DNA from: SIG480 sp045539475
GTDB lineage: Bacteria > Bacillota > Clostridia > Oscillospirales > JAAYXM01
Direction of reading: 5' to 3'
DNA length: 64,000 nucleotides
Assembly (NCBI GenBank): GCA_045539475.1
Contig: JAZQFJ010000091.1
Span: forward strand, 41,375 to 105,374
Part shown: positions 19,272-25,714 of the stretch, piece by piece
How the letters are laid out: each line of letters opens with the position of its first letter
Position numbering within the stretch: the first letter of the stretch is position 1
The notes under the pieces: model-generated
What the model saw: the letters and a program-made list of their open reading frames with translations, nothing else
Told to the model about the DNA's origin: nothing
Database searches by the model: none
Translations under genes and position numbers: made by a program

Positions 19272-19522
19272 GTGACAGGAGCTTGCATCCAGGCTCTCGG
19301 TACATCGGACGAATTCCCGGTGTTAGACTTGTTGATGATTGATACAAGGAACCGTTACGGATTTAGCGCACAGAGCGATCCATAATGATGCAAGCCAAAT
19401 TGAATATGGGGCCGGAGGGCTGCTTAATACTTTACAGAGTCAATCGTCGGGATGAGACAACAAAATTCCCGACACGTTGGCTCTGTATTGCCATTTTTGC
19501 AGACTTTCCGGCCTTTTTCTTT
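19272..19522 (+). ncRNA. Structured ~250-nt RNA upstream of zinc-finger/sigma/signal-peptidase operon
   Basis: Between the promoter and the gene at 19,542 lies a strongly structured stretch. GCTTGCATC (19281-19289) pairs with GATGCAAGC (19387-19395), closing a 5' domain that contains small stems such as CTTGT/ACAAG (19328-19347). A 3' domain is a long interrupted hairpin: GGCCGGA (19410-19416)/TCCGGCC (19507-19513), CTGC (19420)/GCAG (19499), TACAGAGTCAA (19433-19443)/TTGGCTCTGTA (19477-19487), GTCGGGA (19446-19452)/TCCCGAC (19467-19473). TTTTTCTTT follows, so the 3' domain can terminate transcription. It could be a cis-regulator or an independent small RNA. I do not recognise the family. Confidence 0.65.
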
Positions 19523-19541
19523 ACAATCGGAGGTGACTTTA

Positions 19542-20012
19542 ATGAGTAAAAAGACTAAAAAAAGAAAGGGATTGAACAAAGCTCCCATGCGGTGCCCGTA
19601 TTGCGGCAGCAGTGTGATTCTGCGAAGTGCTGACGGTATTTATCAGGACAACAGCAGAAATACTATGCTTTATGTATGTTCACACTATCCGGAGTGTGAT
19701 GCTTACGTAAGAACACATTCCGGGACCAGGGTTCCGGTCGGTAGTATGGCAAACTCCGAGCTCAGGGCACTGCGCAGGAGCGCTCATCATTATTTCGACC
19801 AGCTATATAAGTCCGGGTTCATGTCAAAGGACGATGCATATTACTGGCTTTCGAGTATTATTGATGCCCCGCTGTCTCAGGCGCATATTGGATACCTGAG
19901 CGAATATTACTGTAAGCAGGTCATTGAGCAGAGTAAAGCATATCTTGAGCAGTGTCGCAGTAAAAGGAAGAAATCCGGGCTATATAAGGCAGGGGGTGCG
20001 CTTGCATCATGA
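19542..20012 (+). CDS. DUF3268-type zinc-finger protein
   Basis: 156 residues from ATG 19542, with CGGAGGTGA upstream. A lysine-rich N-terminus precedes a zinc-binding unit: MRCPYCGSSVIL, then YVCSHYPECDAYV, the spacing of the DUF3268 zinc-finger family often seen on phages and ICEs. The C-terminal half is helical. It is the first gene of a tightly coupled operon: its stop overlaps the start of the sigma factor (ATGA, 20009-20012). A direct role is not known; it may bind nucleic acid or act with the sigma factor. Confidence 0.75.
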   Translation: MSKKTKKRKGLNKAPMRCPYCGSSVILRSADGIYQDNSRNTMLYVCSHYPECDAYVRTHSGTRVPVGSMANSELRALRRSAHHYFDQLYKSGFMSKDDAYYWLSSIIDAPLSQAHIGYLSEYYCKQVIEQSKAYLEQCRSKRKKSGLYKAGGALAS

Positions 20013-20554
20013 AACTCACTCTGCAGCAACAAAAATTAGTCGAAGATAATCTCGGTTTGGTAGGCAAAGTAATTCAGCAAAAGGTCCGCGGCTTACATAA
20101 CATTCCTCATTATACATATGACGACCTGTTCCAGATCGGTTGTATCGGGCTCAGCAAAGCTGCAGCGACGGATAAGGGTGGGACATTTTCGACATATGCA
20201 TACAGACTGATCTGGAATGAAATATGCGACACTCTCGTGTATGCATCAAAAAAGTATTCAAGGGAGGATGCGTATGAGGATGTTGGACTTGTTTTCAAGG
20301 AAGAGACTAAAGATTTTGGCGATACAGCAAAGATAGAGCTATATGATGTTATATCGGAGGCGAAGCGTAATGTTTCGCCATCGGTTGCACTTGGCATTGA
20401 TGCTTTGCTCCTTATGAACGATGGATATACCGCTAAAGACATCGGCTCTTTATTCGGTAAGACAACAAATACGATAACGGCACTTATATCTAAGGCAAAA
20501 AAGCATCTTCGCTCTATTCCCGAGCTTCGGGCTCTTAACCGCGAATCGGTATGA
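20009..20554 (+). CDS. Sigma-70 family RNA polymerase sigma factor
   Basis: 181 residues. Region 2 is clear (LVEDNLGLVGKVIQQKV ... YDDLFQIGCIGLSKAA, then FSTYAYRLIWNEICDTL), which contacts core polymerase and the -10 element. The C-terminal part (GYTAKDIGSLFGKTTNTITA) is a helix-turn-helix in the place of region 4. Size and layout fit a small alternative sigma factor such as those of ICEs and sporulation. It overlaps neighbours by 4 nt on both sides and is co-translated with the zinc-finger protein and signal peptidase. No anti-sigma gene is obvious. Likely targets are genes of the element, but I see no second promoter consensus to tie to it. Confidence 0.85.
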   Translation: MKLTLQQQKLVEDNLGLVGKVIQQKVRGLHNIPHYTYDDLFQIGCIGLSKAAATDKGGTFSTYAYRLIWNEICDTLVYASKKYSREDAYEDVGLVFKEETKDFGDTAKIELYDVISEAKRNVSPSVALGIDALLLMNDGYTAKDIGSLFGKTTNTITALISKAKKHLRSIPELRALNRESV

Positions 20555-20925
20555 AGAAAAAACTGTTTATTATCCCGGTACTATTCTTTGTGTTGGTAAT
20601 GGTTTTGTTCCGCTGTGTTATTTACATCGGATATGTTCCGTCAGGATCAATGGAGCCGACTATCCCGGCAGGAAGTAAGGTGATAGGTATTCGAATAATC
20701 CCGGAGCTTGAGAAAGGTGATATTATTGTTTTCGGGTATGGAGATACATATATGATCAAGCGCATTGCCGCGAGCCCCGGGGACAAAGTAGGAGGAGGTA
20801 TTGTACCGGAAGATTGCTATTACGTTCTTGGTGACAATTCAGCAAATTCCTATGATTCGAGATACTGGGAGAATCCATTTGTGCATCGCAGCAGAATCAA
20901 GGCGATAATTATTTGCAAGGTATAA
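20551..20925 (+). CDS. Type I signal peptidase
   Basis: 124 residues, at the short end of the family. One N-terminal membrane segment (FIIPVLFFVLVMVLFRCVIY) precedes the catalytic serine in PSGSMEPTI and the lysine in MIKRIAASPGD, with the family box VLGDNSANSYDSRYW near the C-terminus. It cleaves signal peptides on the outer face of the membrane. It overlaps the sigma factor by 4 nt (ATGA), so sigma factor and peptidase are made together. Four exported proteins lie nearby (13,213; 18,639; 21,534; 24,246), which makes a dedicated peptidase for element-encoded surface proteins plausible. Confidence 0.9.
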   Translation: MKKKLFIIPVLFFVLVMVLFRCVIYIGYVPSGSMEPTIPAGSKVIGIRIIPELEKGDIIVFGYGDTYMIKRIAASPGDKVGGGIVPEDCYYVLGDNSANSYDSRYWENPFVHRSRIKAIIICKV

Positions 20926-20932
20926 AACAAAG

Positions 20933-20977
20933 GCCGTCTGTAGAATTGATATCTACAGACGGCTGATACTTTTTTGT
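20933..20977. terminator. Bidirectional terminator between signal peptidase and XRE gene
   Basis: GCCGTCTGTAGA (20933-20944) pairs perfectly with TCTACAGACGGC (20952-20963) around a 7-nt loop, with TTTTTTG on the plus side. It separates the operon from the convergent regulator gene. Confidence 0.85.
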
Positions 20978-20984
20978 TTTGAGG

Positions 20985-21263
20985 TTATTCTTTTTTGCTA
21001 CCGATAATTCTGTCGGGAAAGACTGATGCGTTAATTAAATCGCCCGGATCCACTTCCAAAGCATCGGCAATGTTAAAGAATACCTCCAGGGAGAATGGAT
21101 GTGCAATACCCGGTGCTTCAATCGCACTAATGTGCGAACGACTGACCTGAGCAAGTTCGGCCAGCTTTTCCTGCGACAAACCACGCATTTTACGAAGTGT
21201 GGATATTGCGATACCGAGTTGTATGAACCTATCGCGGTTCTTGAAACCGACTATACCACTCAT
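20985..21263 (-). CDS. XRE-family transcriptional regulator (92 aa)
   Basis: A small Cro/CI-type repressor. The helix-turn-helix is visible as LRKMRGLSQEKLAELAQVSR followed by SHISAIEAPG, and VFFNIADALEVDPGDLI closes the domain. There is no extra sensor domain, so it is likely a simple DNA-binding regulator. It is transcribed away from the gene at 21,534, and the shared intergenic region carries repeated GGTAAGCA sites that may be its operators. Autoregulation and control of the divergent exported protein are likely but inferred. Confidence 0.88.
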   Translation of the reverse strand: MSGIVGFKNRDRFIQLGIAISTLRKMRGLSQEKLAELAQVSRSHISAIEAPGIAHPFSLEVFFNIADALEVDPGDLINASVFPDRIIGSKKE

Positions 21264-21326
21264 TTCAGATCACCTGCCTCTTATATATTATTATACTTCC
21301 TGACAGTGTTTATGTCTGTGTTTTTC

Positions 21327-21364
21327 GGTAAGCACTTGACTAAAGTGGTAAGCAGAAGTATAAT
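21327..21364 (+). promoter_or_regulatory. Promoter with two GGTAAGCA operator-like repeats
   Basis: TTGACT (21336-21341) and TATAAT (21359-21364) are spaced by 17 nt. GGTAAGCA occurs at 21327-21334 and 21347-21354, 20 bp apart, overlapping the promoter; variants GGTGAGCG and GGTGAGCA follow near 21,385 and 21,405. They are good candidates for binding by the divergent XRE regulator. Confidence 0.7.
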
Positions 21365-21533
21365 AAAATGTAAATGTGCTTATAAAGGTGAGCGTATTTG
21401 TGTGAGGGTGAGCAACTATGGGTTTTATCTGTAGTGGCTATATTGGAGAAAGACGGTCACCGCTTTTGCTATGTGGGAACCAGTAATAGTAACAAAGCGG
21501 AAAATGAAGTGGGTTTGTTAAGGAAGTGAAGGT

Positions 21534-22664
21534 ATGAGAGAAAGAATCCTGTCGCTTATTATTGTGTGTCTGTTTATATTAAGCTTGCCAATTACAGCTT
21601 TTGCCCATAGCGGCAGAACGGATGGCAGAGGCGGACATAAAGATAATAAGAACAAAAGCGGACTCGGACGTTATCACTACCACTGCGGCGGATATCCTCC
21701 GCATCTACACACAAGCGGTGTATGTCCATACAGAGGCGGAGCCGGCTCGTCAAGCAAGCGTTCATCTTACTCAAGCACTCCGAAACCGGTGTACGCGACA
21801 AGAATCAATGCAGTTAATATTCCGGGTAGCATAAATGCAGGAGAATCTGCAACACTTAAAGCAGCTGTATATCCGTCAAATGCAGAAGATAAGACTGTAT
21901 ATTGGGAAAGCTCAAACCCGAGCGTGTTATCAGTGAGCTTGACGGGGGAATTAACCGCTGTTGGCGTTGGGACAGCAACAATCACTGCAAAGACATCGAG
22001 AGGAACATCAAAGAAATTCAATATCATGGTAAAGGAAGTATTTGCAGATAGCATCAACATTTCTGATAACAAAGATGAAATTCTGCTCGGGGATAGCGAA
22101 TATCTGAAATGCGTGTTTATGCCACAAAACACCACTAATAAAGCGGTGCAATGGGCCTCATCTGATGAAAATGTGCTTTCTGTGTCTGCTGACGGCAGAA
22201 TAATTGGTAAAGGTGTAGGTGTTGCAACTGTTACAGCAACACATAAGGAGCTGACAGATACCTTGGTAATTGAGGTAAAGCCCATTGATGCTAAAAGCGT
22301 TGAGTTTATATTGCCTGATGATATTGAAAGAAACGAGGCTCAGACACCAAGAATAAAGAAGAACAGTACATTACAGATTCAAGCTATAATCGAACCTGAG
22401 AACACTACATATAAGGAGATTGAATGGAGTGTAAGTGATGAAACTGTTGCTTCCATAGATGAAAGCGGATTGCTTACTGCTTATGAAACGGGAACGGTTG
22501 TGATTACCGCAACAGCAGTAAGTGGTGTGTCAGAAGAAATTGAGATAGAGATATATTCTGATATAGGATATGCTGTTGCGGGTGTCGGAGGCGCTGTTGC
22601 AATTGCTGCAGGTGGAGCTGCCTGGTATTACAGAAAGAAGAAAAAGGAAGAAGAAGCTGAATAA
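21534..22664 (+). CDS. Exported YHYH-domain protein with Big_2 Ig-like repeats and membrane anchor
   Basis: 376 residues. Signal peptide (residues 1-24, cleavage near AFA-HS), a YHYH module (residues 25-65: DGRGGHKDNK, LGRYHYHCGG, PPHLHTSGVCPY), then three Ig-like units of the Big_2 type, each with a W-x-SS/SSD-x-x-V-L-S-V core and GVGTATITA-like ends, and a C-terminal membrane helix (VAGVGGAVAIAAGGAAWYYR) with a charged tail. YHYH modules are found in secreted bacterial proteins and their histidines suggest metal binding. It is probably a cell-surface protein shown to other cells or to host matrix. It is monocistronic, with its own promoter and terminator. Confidence 0.82.
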   Translation: MRERILSLIIVCLFILSLPITAFAHSGRTDGRGGHKDNKNKSGLGRYHYHCGGYPPHLHTSGVCPYRGGAGSSSKRSSYSSTPKPVYATRINAVNIPGSINAGESATLKAAVYPSNAEDKTVYWESSNPSVLSVSLTGELTAVGVGTATITAKTSRGTSKKFNIMVKEVFADSINISDNKDEILLGDSEYLKCVFMPQNTTNKAVQWASSDENVLSVSADGRIIGKGVGVATVTATHKELTDTLVIEVKPIDAKSVEFILPDDIERNEAQTPRIKKNSTLQIQAIIEPENTTYKEIEWSVSDETVASIDESGLLTAYETGTVVITATAVSGVSEEIEIEIYSDIGYAVAGVGGAVAIAAGGAAWYYRKKKKEEEAE

Positions 22665-22694
22665 CATAGAGGTTGCAAATCAGTTACATAATTA

Positions 22695-22737
22695 GAAAGA
22701 GGACTTCGGAACTTTAGTACTTCCGAAGTCCTCTTTC
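22695..22737. terminator. Bidirectional terminator, 17-bp stem
   Basis: GAAAGAGGACTTCGGAA (22695-22711) is a perfect inverted repeat of 22721-22737, with a 9-nt loop. It lies between convergent genes, three bases from the end of the minus-strand XRE gene. Confidence 0.85.
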
Positions 22738-22739
22738 AT

Positions 22740-23354
22740 CTATATTTCAGAAAATGCCAACCATTGCACTGTATAGGTGTCATATGAAAATCTGCATCCG
22801 GCGCTGTTTTCAACCCAGTCGCATTTGATACTGTACCATCCGCGAAGTTTTGATCGCAGGTGTGAATCCGTTGAAATCGGTTCAACCCATACTCTGTCAT
22901 ATTCTCGAAGCTCGAAACTTTCAAGGGGCTGTGTTTTTGGAACTGCACCTTCTGAATATTCCGGAGCTTTGTAATATATCTCTTTCGCTTCCTCAAACGG
23001 CACAACGACATTGTCCGGAGCTAAAAGCAGCATGCTTATAGAATCAACAATCATCCAGCCGTATTCGGTTGACCATACCGGTTGTCCGTGCATGATACGA
23101 AGGTTTGTCTGAGGTATCTGAATATCTGATTTTTCACTTCCGTTTAGCCGAACACTGCCATTTGTTGTGTTACCAAGCAGGAAATCTGTTGAAACCTTAT
23201 ATAACTCAGCCATTTTGAGAACACTGTCAATGGTCGGAGATTTTCTTCCGGCTTCCCATGAACTGAGCGTTGGTTGAGAAACGCCAAGCTTTTCCGCTGC
23301 CTCAAGCAACTTCAGTTTACACATCTTTCTTGCTGTTTTGAATTGTCTTGGCAT
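22740..23354 (-). CDS. XRE-family regulator with C-terminal sensor-like domain (204 aa)
   Basis: An N-terminal helix-turn-helix (LLEAAEKLGVSQPTLSSWEA, then KSPTIDSVLKMAELYKVSTD, FLLGNTT) is followed by about 140 residues of a mixed domain with many Trp/Tyr and acidic positions (WMIVDSISMLLLAPDNVVVP). The HTH is the standard Cro/CI type. The second domain does not match the LexA/CI S24 protease: I see no Ser-Lys dyad. It may sense a ligand or oligomerise. AGGCGGTGA precedes the start on the minus strand. It stands at the head of a short minus-strand regulatory block. Confidence 0.85.
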   Translation of the reverse strand: MPRQFKTARKMCKLKLLEAAEKLGVSQPTLSSWEAGRKSPTIDSVLKMAELYKVSTDFLLGNTTNGSVRLNGSEKSDIQIPQTNLRIMHGQPVWSTEYGWMIVDSISMLLLAPDNVVVPFEEAKEIYYKAPEYSEGAVPKTQPLESFELREYDRVWVEPISTDSHLRSKLRGWYSIKCDWVENSAGCRFSYDTYTVQWLAFSEI

Positions 23355-23426
23355 ATTATCACCGCCTGAATCGGATATAGAGATGTTTTAACGCGGTCAA
23401 AAGTCATCATTCTTGTCGGTGTTTTA

Positions 23427-23588
23427 TTATCCCCGGCAATTTAAGCTCATTTCCCGTTTACGTTCTTCATATTCGGAAATTTCGCTCTCGTTTGCAGATC
23501 GGATATTAAATTTACCGCAATCGGGGCATTGTTCTGGTTCACTTGTTCTTTCAAAAAGAAACCGACAGTTATCACATGCATATATCAT
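23427..23588 (-). CDS. 53-residue zinc-ribbon (rubredoxin-like) protein
   Basis: Read on the minus strand from ATG at 23588 to TAA at 23427. The product begins with MIYACDNCRFLFERTSEPEQ, followed by CPDCGKFNIR: two CxxC pairs 13 residues apart, the pattern of a small zinc ribbon or rubredoxin-type site. The C-terminal half is charged and helical and ends LNCRG. AGGGTGA precedes the start. Similar tiny proteins are common in clostridial genomes near mobile elements; function unknown. Confidence 0.6.
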   Translation of the reverse strand: MIYACDNCRFLFERTSEPEQCPDCGKFNIRSANESEISEYEERKREMSLNCRG

Positions 23589-23607
23589 CTTTAGTCACCC
23601 TGCAAAG

Positions 23608-23893
23608 TTATTTTAGAATAATCCATTTGACATTTTTTCTATCACCGTCATTATCTATAATCTCAGCTTTTTGCAATTTAGTCAAATATCGCTGCACTGA
23701 TCGTAATGGAATTGGCAATGCATCAGATATTTCTCTTGATGAAGCAGTAGGATTTTTTGAGATAAATTTAAGAATCATTTCTTTGTTCGCGCCAATGTTC
23801 GCGCCATGTATTGTGCTGCTGCCGACATCGCCGACATCTCTTATATTAAGAAAAAGTGTGATTCTGTCGGGTTACGGAAGTTAAGTCAATCAT
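23608..23893 (-). pseudogene. Remnant of an AlbA/RecG-like ATP-binding regulator (AAA_4 type)
   Basis: On the minus strand an ATG (23893) overlaps the stop of the HTH gene (ATGA), but the frame closes after 15 codons. In another frame, after a stop at 23872-23874, an 87-codon stretch reads RITLFLNIRD ... HGANIGANKEMILKFI, then REISDALPIPLRSVQRYLTK and ends VKWIILK. The repeated GAN-x-GAN and the final winged helix are typical of the C-terminus of divergent AAA_4 proteins. I infer that a coupled gene lost most of its body by internal deletion, leaving start and tail out of frame. The tail's coding pattern is still intact, so decay may be recent. Confidence 0.5.
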
Positions 23894-24105
23894 TTCGAAT
23901 TCTCCTTGCAATTGGATTTTATATATTTACCGCTCTTTATCCGAGCATCAGCAGGTTTTTGAGCAGTTATAGGTATCATCCATGTGTTACCGATTTTCTG
24001 AGAATCAGCGATTCGACCTTCGGCGCACAGAATTGCAACCCTTCTGTTTGAAAGTCCCCACTTGGCAGCGGCTTCTGTAGTAGAAATGAATTTCACCATA
24101 CTCAC
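23890..24105 (-). CDS. Excisionase-like helix-turn-helix protein (71 aa)
   Basis: The product contains FISTTEAAAKWGLSNRRVAI followed by LCAEGRIADSQKIGNTWMIP, the classic MerR/excisionase-type winged HTH with conserved Trp and Ile-Pro end. Such proteins often accompany AAA_4-type genes, as here, or serve as recombination directionality factors; with no integrase nearby I favour the first. The start could be the first ATG (24105) or the third codon. A strong promoter lies immediately upstream on the minus strand. Its stop overlaps the start of the decayed downstream gene. Confidence 0.75.
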   Translation of the reverse strand: MSMVKFISTTEAAAKWGLSNRRVAILCAEGRIADSQKIGNTWMIPITAQKPADARIKSGKYIKSNCKENSK

Positions 24106-24128
24106 TCCAGTCAGATATCATATAATAT

Positions 24129-24157
24129 ATTATATTCGCTTTGCTGAATAATATCAA
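24129..24157 (-). promoter_or_regulatory. Minus-strand promoter of the HTH gene
   Basis: On the minus strand TTGATA (24157-24152) and TATAAT (24134-24129) are separated by 17 nt, 24 nt before the start codon at 24105. The neighbouring AT-rich stretch up to 24,240 holds the leader of the divergent exported gene, where I see no strong consensus promoter. Confidence 0.7.
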
Positions 24158-24245
24158 GTTGTTTCGTATTAATTTCTTTGGATTGTTGTAAATTTCAAAT
24201 CATATCCGTGTAATTATATTGAAAACATGAAAGGAGGTTTTCAGT

Positions 24246-24848
24246 ATGAGAAAAAACAAAATACGCATCATATCCATTTTAATAGCGGTGATTACGGTGT
24301 TTTCCGTCATACCGGCGCACGCTCAGACAATCCCGCGCGAAGCTATTCCGGACAACACTCCCCAGCAAGCTGTCGATGTTGCAGAACACTACATTAAAAA
24401 CACATTGATAAAGGTGCAGAATGGGATGGGGTATGCTGATGCAAAGGGTGAATCCAACAGAATCCTATTCAAAGCCTTTATCAACAAACAGACCTGCGGA
24501 TACAGCTACGGTTTACTCACGATTATTGCAAATAACGCAATGTTCGAGTATAGGGATATGTATTTGCGTCCACAGGCTTATGCCGCATATGAAAAGCAGG
24601 TTAAAATTCTGCTTGCAGATTTAATTAAAGCTGTTGAGTGTGGGAAGATTACTTATGCTGATGCCAAGAAAGAGGCATACAATCGAATCTACAAATCTGT
24701 TGACCCGTCATATAACCCGAGCGACAGGTTCCTCGTTGACTTTTGTTATTGGGATGTGATTTCGGTAGACGGTGCTATGTTCAACAGAGCAAGAAAGGTT
24801 CTGCTTGATGCAGAAGCGAGATACAAGAAGCAATCCCTATGCGCTTAG
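24246..24848 (+). CDS. Exported protein of unknown function (200 aa)
   Basis: AAAGGAGG is 8 nt before ATG 24246. A signal peptide (residues 1-26, ending AHA-QT) is followed by a mostly helical mature domain with YADAKGESNRI and, further on, TYADAKKEAYNRIYKS, two similar amphipathic elements that suggest an internal duplication. There are two cysteines in the mature part besides one at the C-terminus and no membrane anchor, so the protein is secreted or loosely wall-bound. No family recognised. It is followed directly by the first copy of the repeated leader RNA promoter. Confidence 0.6.
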   Translation: MRKNKIRIISILIAVITVFSVIPAHAQTIPREAIPDNTPQQAVDVAEHYIKNTLIKVQNGMGYADAKGESNRILFKAFINKQTCGYSYGLLTIIANNAMFEYRDMYLRPQAYAAYEKQVKILLADLIKAVECGKITYADAKKEAYNRIYKSVDPSYNPSDRFLVDFCYWDVISVDGAMFNRARKVLLDAEARYKKQSLCA

Positions 24849-24857
24849 TCAAAACGC

Positions 24858-24886
24858 TTGCATTATCGGGTAATGTTTGATATAAT
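24858..24886 (+). promoter_or_regulatory. Promoter of leader RNA cassette, copy 1
   Basis: TTGCAT (24858-24863), 17-nt spacer, TATAAT (24881-24886). The -10 and the AT-rich run after it (to ATATAAGTTTC at about 24,901) are shared with copies 2 and 3. Confidence 0.75.
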
Positions 24887-24891
24887 ATAAA

Positions 24892-24982
24892 TATAAGTTT
24901 CACAGTTACCCTATAAGGTAATTACAGTTTTCTTTGTCTGCAAAGTGTCTGAAGGTCTTGTACCATCAGGCACTTTTTTATT
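24892..24982 (+). ncRNA. Leader RNA cassette copy 1: hairpin plus intrinsic terminator
   Basis: A first stem GTTACC (24905-24910)/GGTAAT (24917-24922) is followed by a terminator: AAAGTGTCTGA (24942-24952)/TCAGGCACTTT (24966-24976) and TTTTTTATTTTCTT. Copies 2 and 3 use GGTTTC/GAAATC for the first stem, so the paired bases change together while the stem persists. No coding frame is present. The cassette stands before the operon for the protein at 25,224 and DNA ligase. Confidence 0.75.
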
Positions 24983-25077
24983 TTCTTATGCTTCTTTGTC
25001 AAGAAGCACATAACTGCACAGAGCGCAGGAGCGTTCCTCCGCGTTTGTGTCGTATATACTCAAGGGTGAAAACTCAA

Positions 25078-25119
25078 AAGAACTCAGAGAATGAAGATAT
25101 TCTTTGAGTTCTTTTTTTA
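25078..25119 (+). terminator. Second terminator in the copy 1 leader
   Basis: A 15-bp stem, AAGAACTCAGAGAAT (25078-25092) with ATTCTTTGAGTTCTT (25099-25113; one G-U pair), and a T-run. Transcripts from the copy 1 promoter must pass this and the first terminator to reach the genes. A further hairpin (GCTTCTT/AAGAAGC, about 24,990-25,008) lies between them. Confidence 0.8.
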
Positions 25120-25219
25120 TATAAACAAGTGCCTTCAAGGCTCTGTTCAGGTATATTCCGGGGAGTCTTAAGGCTTACCCGCAATATAAATATTTTTCTA
25201 TATAAGGAGGTAGGTGCTT

Positions 25220-25270
25220 ATGAATGTGCATCTGCAAATCAATCAAAAAGGCGGTGATTCATTTGTTTGA
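25220..25270 (+). CDS. Possible 16-residue leader peptide
   Basis: ATG 25220 lies 9 nt after the strong AAGGAGG (25204-25210) and opens a 16-codon frame (MNVHLQINQKGGDSFV) ending at TGA 25268-25270. The frame overlaps the beginning of the next gene and stops next to a TTG (25263) that may be that gene's true start. This is the arrangement of a translationally coupling leader. No run of a single amino acid is visible. Confidence 0.3.
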   Translation: MNVHLQINQKGGDSFV

Positions 25271-25697
25271 TGATCTGCCTGAGACAGACTATGTCCTGTT
25301 TCTTATTCCTACACTGGCAGAGATTATCTGTGAAGATGTAACGGACAAAGTTCGTGAACTTCATTTCTCTGCATACAGACAGCTTCAGGCACATCTGAAC
25401 TTCTATAAGGGACGAGGATATTGCGAGAAGCTACTGTGTAGAATTGCGAAAAAGAAAGGACAACTGATTCTCAAAACCACATCAAAGGCTAAAATGGAAA
25501 AGCTTATGAAGCCTCAAGCTCCACATTATAACGGTGCAGAGTTCATACCGGACGAATACAACGTTCCGGAAGAAGAACTTATATGCTGGAGCGAAACTTC
25601 CTTTTTAGGACCTCTGAATCACATTGCTTACAAGAGGTACATGAAGGTGTTCGGTGAAGTTTTTCCGGATGAAGCCAAAAAATTATTACAACCATGA
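25224..25697 (+). CDS. Conserved protein of unknown function upstream of ligase
   Basis: Up to 157 residues. The convincing part begins LFDDLPETDYVLFLIPTLAE, with IHL before it, and continues through HFSAYRQLQAHLNFYKGRGY to a Pro-rich region (PQAPHYNGAEFIPDEYNVPE). The start is uncertain: ATG 25224 is 13 nt from AAGGAGG; GTG 25254 and TTG 25263 would use AAGGCGG, and TTG 25263 best fits the conserved-looking N-terminus. Overlaps the first codons of the ligase reading frame region. No motif that gives a function; constant association with DNA-maintenance genes here suggests an accessory replication role. Confidence 0.6.
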   Translation: MCICKSIKKAVIHLFDDLPETDYVLFLIPTLAEIICEDVTDKVRELHFSAYRQLQAHLNFYKGRGYCEKLLCRIAKKKGQLILKTTSKAKMEKLMKPQAPHYNGAEFIPDEYNVPEEELICWSETSFLGPLNHIAYKRYMKVFGEVFPDEAKKLLQP

Positions 25698-25714
25698 AAG
25701 GAGACTGCACAATA

